Shown here one piece after another: positions 1-12,733 of a stretch of 64,000 nucleotides of DNA. The number at the start of each line of letters is the position of its first letter. Position 1 is the stretch's first letter. The notes beneath the pieces were generated by a model, which was not told the origin of the DNA, did not search any database, and was given only the letters and a program-made list of their open reading frames with translations. The DNA is from Hyaloperonospora brassicae (Eukaryota; Oomycota; Peronosporomycetes; Peronosporales; Peronosporaceae), in NCBI GenBank assembly GCA_947650285.1, contig CANTFL010000634.1, positions 1 to 64,000 of the forward strand, in the 5' to 3' direction. A program made the translations under genes and the position numbers.

Positions 1-1661
1 AAGAAGATGGAAAGCGATCTCAACGGGGATCGGCGATCCCATCCAACAGTCTACAGATTGATGGATATGGATCAATCTGAGACAGAGCGATCTGGGACAA
101 GACGACAAATAGAACGATTTCCATGGAGCGATCTGGGACAAGGATCTGGAATCAGGTGATGCGACATGACTCTGTGACGAAGGTGTAACATCCAGCAGAT
201 CGGTGACACTCTTTACCAGTGTCTCAAAGGGAGTACTGATTTAGGTTAATTATAGCCCGATCTGGAAGTGTGGATACTCGTGGGAGTCCAGGGAACTGTT
301 TCAAGACCTGTGGATGGTCTCGTTGATCCAATAAACCCGGGAGGATGATATTGGAGCACGTACAGTAAACAGAAAGCTATTTACTGCTGAATTATACCGT
401 ACCGATCCTCAACGATCTCTAATTGGACATTAGATCGGTCATGTTCCCTGCTGATTATGGATATATCGGTGATGGAGCTATTGGATCGTGATAAACATGC
501 TTGATGAAGGTCCAAGAGTGATGCCTCAAGAGAGATTAGACCGAAAGAGCAGTGGAAGCCGGTCGAATTGACGTCGCAAAATGGATTTAGACACATTCGG
601 CATTTGGATACTATTCTGGACTTTTTCGGTACTAAAATTGGGTATTTGGTACCATATTTGGAATTTGGTCCCTTTTTTGGTGTCTAGGTACGATATCGGG
701 AGTATTGGCGCTATCCTTGGAGCACAGGTCACGAAATTTCGACACGTGTTCAAGGGAGCGGCCATGCTTAAAGGTGATATCGACTTGGATAGTGACCTAC
801 AGTTTGGAGAAGGCTTAAGGATGGGATGGCTCTTAATTTGGTTGGATAATAAAACAGTTACCGTTTTTACATATAACGCACGTCACAGACTTGTCTTCCG
901 GGCAGGATATTTGGCCTCCCGGCGATCAAGAGACTTCGCCGCGCCGTGTTTCGTGTACTCATCTTGGATTGTTTGGCCAAGGTGGGGTTAAGGTAACTCA
1001 ACTCAACTCAAACTGCTGGGGTAGCAGCAAACAACGGTAAAGGAAAAGGATTTTGGTCACAAGATAGCGAGAAGGCTCAAGTGGTCAGAAGATCTGGACA
1101 AGGCGTTCAAGACAAGACCGAGCAAGATCGAAGCGATCTACTAGACATATCGGCGTGTTTCATTTTGGCGAAACAAGCAACCGATCCGCCCACAGAGCGC
1201 ACTTCCGTCAAGATCGGCCGATCCCGAGACCAGATTGGACCGATCCCGACGCAAGATCGACGCAAGATCGACGCAAGACTATTATTTGCTGAGTGAAGAT
1301 TTCCGCACAGAGAAGACCCCGATCCCGAAGACGAGAAGAGATCGGTGCGATTCAAGATGGAGATCGCGACATCTCCAAAGAGCGATCGCCGCGACTAAAG
1401 ATCGGGATCGCAGAACCCCCGTTCGTGGTGCGAAGATTTCCGCACCGGAAGCGAACGCTCAACCCCAAACCCTCAGCGAGATCGACATCTCCCAAGGCCG
1501 TTACGAAGAGCTCAAGCCAGCCCAACCGACGGGTACACAAGGTGATCACAAGGTTATACAGCAAGGCACGGATCGGAGTACCCCCTCCGTGAGTCGGCAA
1601 GACTGGGCAAGTGGAAGATCGACACTCACTAAAGTAATTTTGTGAGATCGACTTCACCACA
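1..1661 (+). mobile_element. A-family LTR, array copy 0 (5' truncated by window edge)
   Basis: This copy lacks only the first 102 bases of the LTR. It ends in CTTCACCACA. It is the most divergent copy in the 5' half: extra T residues in two homopolymers near 620-680, a missing C near 550 and a CAGTAAAC variant near 364. That fits either the array edge or a less homogenised copy. No credible protein-coding region lies in it. Confidence 0.85.
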
Positions 1662-1835
1662 CTGTCACCTGCTGTGATAGATGCCACCAAGGCTATGAGC
1701 TGTGACGCTGTGGAACCCTGTCGATTTGCTAACTTGAACATTGAGGAGGGGGCAAAGGCGATCAAGTAGGGAAATTCCAGTGGTATTAATCCTGACAGAA
1801 AACAGTGCAGTCACCATCATAAAAAAGATACCGAT

Positions 1836-2485
1836 ATGGGATACAGTGAAGAGCATGGACAGTTCACCGTGATGACCCCAGAGACTGATACGGTGGGGAT
1901 TGACCGCAATAATGCGGATTGTAATCCACTGCAGATAAGTCGTGAAGAGGAGCTGCGGCTTTATCTCTATCGGTTCAAGGATGAATATACACCAAGTTTA
2001 GCCCATATGTGGCACGGACCGTTTCGTGAGGCCGACAAATGTGGAGATCATATCGTTAGACTGGATATTGATGGTAAACCATACTGGTTGTTCTTGATGG
2101 TTCATGTTTCGAAGTTGAAGCATGTCAAGATGTTTCAGGATCGACCAATAATCTGTTTGGCGGTATACGAGATTGATCGAGTGGGCTTTGATGAAGTATT
2201 GTGGCCGGACGATAGCCGGGAAGGAGGTCGAGAGGATGATAAGTTCGAAGAGAAAAGAACAGAAGACGTGCGATCTGTCCGAAAACCACGGGTCGGACGA
2301 GTACACTGTCCGGCTGGGAAGTGTTGGAACGGCTCCAGCGATCCGACATGGATAGACGAGGGGCAGATGTAAATTGCGTGGATATGTCGCAAGAATATGA
2401 CCGTGGTCGACCAAGCCGGAATCGATTCAAGGTGAGGCAATTAGAAGAAGCTGCATCAAGGGTCGAACACCGATATGGAGGTTAG
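1836..2485 (+). pseudogene. Pol 3'-end remnant (integrase C-terminus and chromodomain-like tail), array copy 1
   Basis: This 178-codon open frame (1836-2372) continues after a frameshift to a stop at 2485. It carries the C-terminal end of a Ty3/gypsy polyprotein. The segment LAHMWHGPF, then the VRLDIDGKPY and VHVSKLKHVK strands, is the SH3-like integrase C-terminal domain. The tail with DPTWIDEG and then RPSRNRF resembles the chromodomain-type end of oomycete chromoviruses. The catalytic core is absent, so the product cannot integrate DNA. The frame starts 174 bp after the LTR; 1662-1835 holds no recognisable PBS or gene. A tryptophan codon at about 2083 (PYWLF) is arginine in the other six copies. 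It is transcribable from the adjacent LTR, but I see nothing that shows it is expressed. Confidence 0.8.
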
Positions 2486-2497
2486 GTGTGGTTGAAG

Positions 2498-2643
2498 TAT
2501 GCAAGGAGGTTGCATATGGATATAAGGCGGTAAAAGCACATGCCGGGAGGCTGTATGTGGCGGAGGATATCGGTTGACGGGTGTGCTAGGAGGTAGCATA
2601 TGCTAGGGGAATAGGTTTGATGGGTGTACTTGGAGGTAGTACA
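2498..2643 (+). other. Four consecutive hairpins with GGAGG in the loop (3' UTR)
   Basis: Four short inverted repeats follow the pol remnant. They are 2498-2516 (TATGCAA, loop GGAGG, TTGCATA), 2537-2559 (CACATGC/GTATGTG with GGGAGG in the loop), 2582-2600 (TGTGCTA, loop GGAGG, TAGCATA) and 2625-2643 (TGTACT/AGTACA with GGAGG in the loop). The stems differ from one another yet stay paired, with G-U allowed, while the loop stays the same, as expected for RNA structure. The cluster is present in every unit: 6131-6276, 9764-9909, 13396-13541, 17030-17175, 20664-20809 and 24297-24442. A role in RNA packaging or protein binding is inference. I see nothing recognisable in 2644-3008. Confidence 0.75.
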
Positions 2644-3008
2644 TGCCAGACGAATGGGATGTTCGTATATGAGTATGGAACTGAATTACCAACTAATTGA
2701 TGGAGATCAAGATTGATTTGACATGATTATACAACGATAAAAGATATGATGAACAATGATAATGAAATCTGATGTATTATCATTTTCGAATTCTACCAAG
2801 ACCGGCGATCCAAGTGAAGCAGAATGATCTAACGATCTTGTTCAAACGAATAGCGATCTAAGCCGAGACTTATGATCTGGCGATCCAGGTCGATTGACTG
2901 GAGATACTAGTGGAGCCCAAGTAACTATCGATCTGGTGAAGAATGGGATGGGCTCAACTCAGGCTGTCGATCCGGTCGTCTGTATGGAAAAGTGGAGATA
3001 TGGGTCGA

Positions 3009-3363
3009 TCTGGGACTATTAGATTATACCTCCCGTGATCTGGCGCTCTGGACGATAGATCGTGGGCAGGAGACAAAGGCCCGGTGGGTAGTCGATCTGG
3101 TGATCTTCTGGAGAAAAGTATCGATTCGGCCGGACCAAGATCACTTGGAGACCCAGGTAGATCTGGGACTATTGGAGTGTACCTCCCGGGAACTGGCCAT
3201 CTAGACGACGTGTATTGGGATGAAGATAAAGGTCCGGTTGGTCGTCGATCTGTCGATCCCGTGACGATCGATGTCGATCTGGCCTGACCAAGAGGACTTG
3301 GAGACCCAGGCTGATCCGGAACAGTTGGAGTGAGCCCCTCGTGATCTGGCGATCTGGGCAACG
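3009..3363 (+). repeat. Internal direct repeat, about 152 bp, 2.3 copies
   Basis: Segments beginning GATCTGGGACTATT at 3009 and 3160, and a shorter third at 3312, share the order GATCTGGGACTATT...CCTCCCG...GGTCG...ACTTGGAGACCCAGG. The period is about 151 bp. Long open frames on both strands across this stretch come from the repeated, stop-poor composition and are not called as genes. The same block recurs at about 6642, 10275, 13907, 17541, 21175 and 24808. Confidence 0.7.
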
Positions 3364-3520
3364 GGTCGCGATCCGGAGACAGAAGCGCGGTGGAACCTTA
3401 TGAAGAGATCGGCGAGGTGGAGAGGCGTGTCGGAGAGGCCATGAGACGGACTTTAGTGCCTGGATCGAAGTTGATAAGTGACTGGAATGAAACCGATTGC
3501 TGCCCAAACGGAATTCACTA

Positions 3521-3531
3521 CAGGGGGCGGT
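3521..3531 (+). other. Polypurine tract upstream of the A-family LTR
   Basis: A G-rich run, CAGGGGGCGGT, sits directly before TGTAATAAAG, the start of the LTR. This is the position and composition expected of the plus-strand primer for reverse transcription. It supports placing the LTR start here and not at the internal TGTAACATCC about 300 bp further on. It is repeated before every LTR of the array, for example 7154-7164 and 25320-25330. Confidence 0.65.
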
Positions 3532-5294
3532 TGTAATAAAGTCACATATCAAATTTTGGGACGTGGATCGGTGACTACCCAGTTAAGGCGTCACTTACTG
3601 GTGGAAATGATGACATTGGACCTAGCGATCCAATAAGAAGATGGAAAGCGATCTCAACGGGGATCGGCGATCCCATCCAACAGTCTACAGATTGATGGAT
3701 ATGGATCAATCTGAGACAGAGCGATCTGGGACAAGACGACAAATAGAACGATTTCCATGGAGCGATCTGGGACAAGGATCTGGAACCAGGTGATGCGACA
3801 TGACTCTGTGACGAAGGTGTAACATCCAGCAGATCGGTGACACTCTTTACCAGTGTCTCAAAGGGAGTACTGATTTAGGTTAATTATAGCCCGATCTGGA
3901 AGTGTGGATACTCGTGGGAGTCCAGGGAACTGTTTCAAGACCTGTGGATGGTCTCGTTGATCCAATAAACCCGGGAGGATGATATTGGAGCACGTACGGT
4001 AAACAGAAAGCTATTTACTGCTGAATTATACCGTACCGATCCTCAACGATCTCTAATTGGACATTAGATCGGTCATGTTCCCTGCTGATTATGGATATAT
4101 CGGTGATGGAGCTATTGGATCGTGATAAACATGCTTGATGAAGGTCCAAGAGTGATGCCTCAAGAGAGATTAGACCGAAAGAGCCAGTGGAAGCCGGTCG
4201 AATTGACGTCGCAAAATGGATTTAGACACATTCGGCATTTGGATACTATTCTGGACTTTTCGGTACTAAAATTGGGTATTTGGTACCATATTTGGAATTT
4301 GGTCCCTTTTTGGTGTCTAGGTACGATATCGGGAGTATTGGCGCTATCTTTGGAGCACAGGTCACGAAATTTCGACACGTGTTCAAGGGGGCGGCCATGC
4401 TTAAAGGTGATATCGACTTGGATAGTGACCTACAGTTTGGAGAAGGCTTAAGGATGGGATGGCTCTTAATTTGGTTGGATAATAAAACAGTTACCGTTTT
4501 TACATATAACGCACGTCACAGACTTGTCTTCCGGGCAGGATATTTGGCCTCCCGGCGATCAAGAGACTTCGCCGCGCCGTGTTTCGTGTACTCATCTTGG
4601 ATTGTTTGGCCAAGGTGGGGTTAAGGTAACTCAACTCAACTCAAACTGCTAGGGTAGCAGCAAACAACGGTAAAGGAAAAGGATTTTGGTCACAAGATAG
4701 CGAGAAGGCTCAAGTGGTCAGAAGATCTGGACAAGGCGTTCAAGACAAGACCGAGCAAGATCGAAGCGATCTACTAGACATATCGGCGTGTTTCATTTTG
4801 GCGAAACAAGCAACCGATCCGCCCACAGAGCGCACTTCCGTCAAGATCGGCCGATCCCGAGACCAGATTGGACCGATCCCGACGCAAGATCGACGCAAGA
4901 TCGACGCAAGACTATTATTTGCTGAGTGAAGATTTCCGCACAGAGAAGACCCCGATCCCGAAGACGAGAAGAGATCGGTGCGATTCAAGATGGAGATCGC
5001 GACATCTCCAAAGAGAGATCGCCGCGACTCAAGATCGGGATCGTAGAACCCCCGTTCGTGGTGCGAAGATTTCCGCACCGGAAGCGAACGCTCAACCCCA
5101 AACCCTCAGCGAGATCGACATCTCCCAAGGCCGTTACGAAGAGCTCAAGCCAGCCCAACCGACGGGTACACAAGGTGATCACAAGGTTATACAGCAAGGC
5201 ACGGATCGGAGTACCCCCTCCGTGAGTCGGCAAGACTGGGCAAGTGGAAGATCGACACTCACTAAAGTAATTTTGTGAGATCGACTTCACCACA
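3532..5294 (+). mobile_element. A-family LTR, array copy 1
   Basis: This LTR runs from TGTAATAAAG to CTTCACCACA, 1763 bp. The boundaries agree with the solo LTR at 29478-31292, which is flanked by a target-site duplication, and with the LTR at 40338-42129, which is followed by a PBS. It is dense in GATC tetranucleotides. No coding region is supported. Confidence 0.85.
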
Positions 5295-5468
5295 CTGTCA
5301 CCTGCTGTGATAGATGCCACCAAGGCTATGAGCTGTGACGCTGTGGAACCCTGTCGATTTGCTAACTTGAACATTGAGGAGGGGGCAAAGGCGATCAAGT
5401 AGGGAAATTCCAGTGGTATTAATCCTGACAGAAAACAGTGCAGTCACCATCATAAAAAAGATACCGAT

Positions 5469-6118
5469 ATGGGATACAGTGAAGAGCATGGACAGTTCAC
5501 CGTGATGACCCCAGAGACTGATACGGTGGGGATTGACCGCAATAATGCGGATTGTAATCCACTGCAGATAAGTCGTGAAGAGGAGCTGCGGCTTTATCTC
5601 TATCGGTTCAAGGATGAATATACACCAAGTTTAGCCCATATGTGGCACGGACCGTTTCGTGAGGCCGACAAATGTGGAGATCATATCGTTAGACTGGATA
5701 TTGATGGTAAACCATACAGGTTGTTCTTGATGGTTCATGTTTCGAAGTTGAAGCATGTCAAGATGTTTCAGGATCGACCAATAATCTGTTTGGCGGTATA
5801 CGAGATTGATCGAGTGGGCTTTGATGAAGTATTGTGGCCGGACGATAGCCGGGAAGGAGGTCGAGAGGATGATAAGTTCGAAGAGAAAAGAACAGAAGAC
5901 GTGCGATCTGTCCGAAAACCACGGGTCGGACGAGTACACTGTCCGGCTGGGAAGTGTTGGAACGGCTCCAGCGATCCGACATGGATAGACGAGGGGCAGA
6001 TGTAAATTGCGTGGATATGTCGCAAGAATATGACCGTGGTCGATCAAGCCGGAATCGATTCAAGGTGAGGCAATTAGAAGAAGCTGCATCAAGGGTCGAA
6101 CACCGATATGGAGGTTAG
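5469..6118 (+). pseudogene. Pol 3'-end remnant, array copy 2
   Basis: The 178-codon integrase C-terminal remnant is followed by the frameshifted chromodomain-like tail and matches copy 1 apart from a tryptophan-to-arginine difference (PYRLF). It lies between LTR copies 1 and 2. It lacks the DDE core, and integrase function is not possible from this piece. Confidence 0.8.
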
Positions 6119-7164
6119 GTGTGGTTGAAGTATGCAAGGAGGTTGCATATGGATATAAGGCGGTAAAAGCACATGCCGGGAGGCTGTATGTGGCGGAGGA
6201 TATCGGTTGACGGGTGTGCTAGGAGGTAGCATATGCTAGGGGAATAGGTTTGATGGGTGTACTTGGAGGTAGTACATGCCAGACGAATGGGATGTTCGTA
6301 TATGAGTATGGAACTGAATTACCAACTAATTGATGGAGATCAAGATTGATTTGACATGATTATACAACGATAAAAGATATGATGAACAATGATAATGAAA
6401 TCTGATGTATTATCATTTTCGAATTCTACCAAGACCGGCGATCCAAGTGAAGCAGAATGATCTAACGATCTTGTTCAAACGAATAGCGATCTAAGCCGAG
6501 ACTTATGATCTGGCGATCCAGGTCGATTGACTGGAGATACTAGTGGAGCCCAAGTAACTATCGATCTGGTGAAGAATGGGATGGGCTCAACTCAGGCTGT
6601 CGATCCGGTCGTCTGTATGGAAAAGTGGAGATATGGGTCGATCTGGGACTATTAGATTATACCTCCCGTGATCTGGCGCTCTGGACGATAGATCGTGGGC
6701 AGGAGACAAAGGCCCGGTGGGTAGTCGATCTGGTGATCTTCTGGAGAAAAGTATCGATTCGGCCGGACCAAGATCACTTGGAGACCCAGGTAGATCTGGG
6801 ACTATTGGAGTGTACCTCCCGGGAACTGGCCATCTAGACGACGTGTATTGGGATGAAGATAAAGGTCCGGTTGGTCGTCGATCTGTCGATCCCGTGACGA
6901 TCGATGTCGATCTGGCCTGACCAAGAGGACTTGGAGACCCAGGCTGATCCGGAACAGTTGGAGTGAGCCCCTCGTGATCTGGCGATCTGGGCAACGGGTC
7001 GCGATCCGGAGACAGAAGCGCGGTGGAACCTTATGAAGAGATCGGCGAGGTGGAGAGGCGTGTCGGAGAGGCCATGAGACGGACTTTAGTGCCTGGATCG
7101 AAGCTGATAAGTGACTGGAATGAAACCGATTGCTGCCCAAACGGAATTCACTACAGGGGGCGGT

Positions 7165-8927
7165 TGTAATAAAGTCACATATCAAATTTTGGGACGTGGA
7201 TCGGTGACTACCCAGTTAAGGCGTCACTTACTGGTGGAAATGATGACATTGGACCTAGCGATCCAATAAGAAGATGGAAAGCGATCTCAACGGGGATCGG
7301 CGATCCCATCCAACAGTCTACAGATTGATGGATATGGATCAATCTGAGACAGAGCGATCTGGGACAAGACGACAAATAGAACGATTTCCATGGAGCGATC
7401 TGGGACAAGGATCTGGAACCAGGTGATGCGACATGACTCTGTGACGAAGGTGTAACATCCAGCAGATCGGTGACACTCTTTACCAGTGTCTCAAAGGGAG
7501 TACTGATTTAGGTTAATTATAGCCCGATCTGGAAGTGTGGATACCCGTGGGAGTCCAGGGAACTGTTTCAAGACCTGTGGATGGTCTCGTTGATCCAATA
7601 AACCCGGGAGGATGATATTGGAGCACGTACGGTAAACAGAAAGCTATTTACTGCTGAATTATACCGTACCGATCCTCAACGATCTCTAATTGGACATTAG
7701 ATCGGTCATGTTCCCTGCTGATTATGGATATATCGGTGATGGAGCTATTGGATCGTGATAAACATGCTTGATGAAGGTCCAAGAGTGATGCCTCAAGAGA
7801 GATTAGACCGAAAGAGCCAGTGGAAGCCGGTCGAATTGACGTCGCAAAATGGATTTAGACACATTCGGCATTTGGATACTATTCTGGACTTTTCGGTACT
7901 AAAATTGGGTATTTGGTACCATATTTGGAATTTGGTCCCTTTTTGGTGTCTAGGTACGATATCGGGAGTATTGGCGCTATCTTTGGAGCACAGGTCACGA
8001 AATTTCGACACGTGTTCAAGGGGGCGGCCATGCTTAAAGGTGATATCGACTTGGATAGTGACCTACAGTTTGGAGAAGGCTTAAGGATGGGATGGCTCTT
8101 AATTTGGTTGGATAATAAAACAGTTACCGTTTTTACATATAACGCACGTCACAGACTTGTCTTCCGGGCAGGATATTTGGCCTCCCGGCGATCAAGAGAC
8201 TTCGCCGCGCCGTGTTTCGTGTACTCATCTTGGATTGTTTGGCCAAGGTGGGGTTAAGGTAACTCAACTCAACTCAAACTGCTAGGGTAGCAGCAAACAA
8301 CGGTAAAGGAAAAGGATTTTGGTCACAAGATAGCGAGAAGGCTCAAGTGGTCAGAAGATCTGGACAAGGCGTTCAAGACAAGACCGAGCAAGATCGAAGC
8401 GATCTACTAGACATATCGGCGTGTTTCATTTTGGCGAAACAAGCAACCGATCCGCCCACAGAGCGCACTTCCGTCAAGATCGGCCGATCCCGAGACCAGA
8501 TTGGACCGATCCCGACGCAAGATCGACGCAAGATCGACGCAAGACTATTATTTGCTGAGTGAAGATTTCCGCACAGAGAAGACCCCGATCCCGAAGACGA
8601 GAAGAGATCGGTGCGATTCAAGATGGAGATCGCGACATCTCCAAAGAGAGATCGCCGCGACTAAAGATCGGGATCGTAGAACCCCCGTTCGTGGTGCGAA
8701 GATTTCCGCACCGGAAGCGAACGCTCAACCCCAAACCCTCAGCGAGATCGACATCTCCCAAGGCCGTTACGAAGAGCTCAAGCCAGCCCAACCGACGGGT
8801 ACACAAGGTGATCACAAGGTTATACAGCAAGGCACGGATCGGAGTACCCCCTCCGTGAGTCGGCAAGACTGGGCAAGTGGAAGATCGACACTCACTAAAG
8901 TAATTTTGTGAGATCGACTTCACCACA
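7165..8927 (+). mobile_element. A-family LTR, array copy 2
   Basis: 1763 bp from TGTAATAAAG to CTTCACCACA. It has the GATACCCG variant near 7541, also seen in copies 3, 5, 6 and 7, whereas copies 0, 1 and 4 have GATACTCG. This is one of several single-base markers that occur in different combinations among copies. Confidence 0.85.
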
Positions 8928-9101
8928 CTGTCACCTGCTGTGATAGATGCCACCAAGGCTATGAGCTGTGACGCTGTGGAACCCTGTCGATTTGCTAACT
9001 TGAACATTGAGGAGGGGGCAAAGGCGATCAAGTAGGGAAATTCCAGTGGTATTAATCCTGACAGAAAACAGTGCAGTCACCATCATAAAAAAGATACCGA
9101 T

Positions 9102-9751
9102 ATGGGATACAGTGAAGAGCATGGACAGTTCACCGTGATGACCCCAGAGACTGATACGGTGGGGATTGACCGCAATAATGCGGATTGTAATCCACTGCAG
9201 ATAAGTCGTGAAGAGGAGCTGCGGCTTTATCTCTATCGGTTCAAGGATGAATATACACCAAGTTTAGCCCATATGTGGCACGGACCGTTTCGTGAGGCCG
9301 ACAAATGTGGAGATCATATCGTTAGACTGGATATTGATGGTAAACCATACAGGTTGTTCTTGATGGTTCATGTTTCGAAGTTGAAGCATGTCAAGATGTT
9401 TCAGGATCGACCAATAATCTGTTTGGCGGTATACGAGATTGATCGAGTGGGCTTTGATGAAGTATTGTGGCCGGACGATAGCCGGGAAGGAGGTCGAGAG
9501 GATGATAAGTTCGAAGAGAAAAGAACAGAAGACGTGCGATCTGTCCGAAAACCACGGGTCGGACGAGTACACTGTCCGGCTGGGAAGTGTTGGAACGGCT
9601 CCAGCGATCCGACATGGATAGACGAGGGGCAGATGTAAATTGCGTGGATATGTCGCAAGAATATGACCGTGGTCGACCAAGCCGGAATCGATTCAAGGTG
9701 AGGCAATTAGAAGAAGCTGCATCAAGGGTCGAACACCGATATGGAGGTTAG
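9102..9751 (+). pseudogene. Pol 3'-end remnant, array copy 3
   Basis: The remnant matches copy 2: integrase C-terminal SH3-like part, then a frameshift and a chromodomain-like tail. It lies between LTR copies 2 and 3. Confidence 0.8.
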
Positions 9752-10797
9752 GTGTGGTTGAAGTATGCAAGGAGGTTGCATATGGATATAAGGCGGTAAA
9801 AGCACATGCCGGGAGGCTGTATGTGGCGGAGGATATCGGTTGACGGGTGTGCTAGGAGGTAGCATATGCTAGGGGAATAGGTTTGATGGGTGTACTTGGA
9901 GGTAGTACATGCCAGACGAATGGGATGTTCGTATATGAGTATGGAACTGAATTACCAACTAATTGATGGAGATCAAGATTGATTTGACATGATTATACAA
10001 CGATAAAAGATATGATGAACAATGATAATGAAATCTGATGTATTATCATTTTCGAATTCTACCAAGACCGGCGATCCAAGTGAAGCAGAATGATCTAACG
10101 ATCTTGTTCAAACGAATAGCGATCTAAGCCGAGACTTATGATCTGGCGATCCAGGTCGATTGACTGGAGATACTAGTGGAGCCCAAGTAACTATCGATCT
10201 GGTGAAGAATGGGATGGGCTCAACTCAGGCTGTCGATCCGGTCGTCTGTATGGAAAAGTGGAGATATGGGTCGATCTGGGACTATTAGATTATACCTCCC
10301 GTGATCTGGCGCTCTGGACGATAGATCGTGGGCAGGAGACAAAGGCCCGGTGGGTAGTCGATCTGGTGATCTTCTGGAGAAAAGTATCGATTCGGCCGGA
10401 CCAAGATCACTTGGAGACCCAGGTAGATCTGGGACTATTGGAGTGTACCTCCCGGGAACTGGCCATCTAGACGACGTGTATTGGGATGAAGATAAAGGTC
10501 CGGTTGGTCGTCGATCTGTCGATCCCGTGACGATCGATGTCGATCTGGCCTGACCAAGAGGACTTGGAGACCCAGGCTGATCCGGAACAGTTGGAGTGAG
10601 CCCCTCGTGATCTGGCGATCTGGGCAACGGGTCGCGATCCGGAGACAGAAGCGCGGTGGAACCTTATGAAGAGATCGGCGAGGTGGAGAGGCGTGTCGGA
10701 GAGGCCATGAGACGGACTTTAGTGCCTGGATCGAAGTTGATAAGTGACTGGAATGAAACCGATTGCTGCCCAAACGGAATTCACTACAGGGGGCGGT

Positions 10798-12559
10798 TGT
10801 AATAAAGTCACATATCAAATTTTGGGACGTGGATCGGTGACTACCCAGTTAAGGCGTCACTTACTGGTGGAAATGATGACATTGGACCTAGCGATCCAAT
10901 AAGAAGATGGAAAGCGATCTCAACGGGGATCGGCGATCCCATCCAACAGTCTACAGATTGATGGATATGGATCAATCTGAGACAGAGCGATCTGGGACAA
11001 GACGACAAATAGAACGATTTCCATGGAGCGATCTGGGACAAGGATCTGGAACCAGGTGATGCGACATGACTCTGTGACGAAGGTGTAACATCCAGCAGAT
11101 CGGTGACACTCTTTACCAGTGTCTCAAAGGGAGTACTGATTTAGGTTAATTATAGCCCGATCTGGAAGTGTGGATACCCGTGGGAGTCCAGGGAACTGTT
11201 TCAAGACCTGTGGATGGTCTCGTTGATCCAATAAACCCGGGAGGATGATATTGGAGCACGTACGGTAAACAGAAAGCTATTTACTGCTGAATTATACCGT
11301 ACCGATCCTCAACGATCTCTAATTGGACATTAGATCGGTCATGTTCCCTGCTGATTATGGATATATCGGTGATGGAGCTATTGGATCGTGATAAACATGC
11401 TTGATGAAGGTCCAAGAGTGATGCCTCAAGAGAGATTAGACCGAAAGAGCCAGTGGAAGCCGGTCGAATTGACGTCGCAAAATGGATTTAGACACATTCG
11501 GCATTTGGATACTATTCTGGACTTTTCGGTACTAAAATTGGGTATTTGGTACCATATTTGGAATTTGGTCCCTTTTTGGTGTCTAGGTACGATATCGGGA
11601 GTATTGGCGCTATCTTTGGAGCACAGGTCACGAAATTTCGACACGTGTTCAAGGGGGCGGCCATGCTTAAAGGTGATATCGACTTGGATAGTGACCTACA
11701 GTTTGGAGAAGGCTTAAGGATGGGATGGCTCTTAATTTGGTTGGATAATAAAACAGTTACCGTTTTTACATATAACGCACGTCACAGACTTGTCTTCCGG
11801 GCAGGATATTTGGCCTCCCGGCGATCAAGAGACTTCGCCGCGCCGTGTTTCGTGTACTCATCTTGGATTGTTTGGCCAAGGTGGGGTTAAGGTAACTCAA
11901 CTCAACTCAAACTGCTGGGGTAGCAGCAAACAACGGTAAAGGAAAAGGATTTTGGTCACAAGATAGCGAGAAGGCTCAAGTGGTCAGAAGATCTGGACAA
12001 GGCGTTCAAGACAAGACCGAGCAAGATCGAAGCGATCTACTAGACATATCGGCGTGTTTCATTTTGGCGAAACAAGCAACCGATCCGCCCACAGAGCGCA
12101 CTTCCGTCAAGATCGGCCGATCCCGAGACCAGATTGGACCGATCCCGACGCAAGATCGACGCAAGATCGACGCAAGACTATTATTTGCTGAGTGAAGATT
12201 TCCGCACAGAGAAGACCCCGATCCCGAAGACGAGAAGAGATCGGTGCGATTCAAGATGGAGATCGCGACATCTCCAAGAGAGATCGCCGCGACTAAAGAT
12301 CGGGATCGTAGAACCCCCGTTCGTGGTGCGAAGATTTCCGCACCGGAAGCGAACGCTCAACCCCAAACCCTCAGCGAGATCGACATCTCCCAAGGCCGTT
12401 ACGAAGAGCTCAAGCCAGCCCAACCGACGGGTACACAAGGTGATCACAAGGTTATACAGCAAGGCACGGATCGGAGTACCCCCTCCGTGAGTCGGCAAGA
12501 CTGGGCAAGTGGAAGATCGACACTCACTAAAGTAATTTTGTGAGATCGACTTCACCACA
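10798..12559 (+). mobile_element. A-family LTR, array copy 3
   Basis: 1762 bp. One base is lost near 12276 (CTCCAAGAGAG against CTCCAAAGAGAG), a small lesion that changes all overlapping reading frames and so shows that this part of the LTR is not under coding constraint. Confidence 0.85.
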
Positions 12560-12733
12560 CTGTCACCTGCTGTGATAGATGCCACCAAGGCTATGAGCTG
12601 TGACGCTGTGGAACCCTGTCGATTTGCTAACTTGAACATTGAGGAGGGGGCAAAGGCGATCAAGTAGGGAAATTCCAGTGGTATTAATCCTGACAGAAAA
12701 CAGTGCAGTCACCATCATAAAAAAGATACCGAT

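Noticed and set aside
581..991. 136-codon plus-strand frame within the LTR, varying in length among copies
   Set aside because: Homopolymer changes alter the frame between copies (136, 114 and 109 codons), which shows no coding constraint.
190..1661. LTR start at TGTAACATCC (about 190 in the first unit)
   Set aside because: The solo LTR with its AGAC duplication and the polypurine tract place the start about 290 bp upstream, at TGTAATAAAG.
1998..2414. 138-codon minus-strand frame in each array unit
   Set aside because: Shadow of the integrase C-terminal remnant on the plus strand.
2954..3361. 135-codon proline-rich frame on the minus strand, present in all array units
   Set aside because: It arises from the 152-bp direct repeats; the peptide repeats follow the DNA repeats and no known domain is visible.
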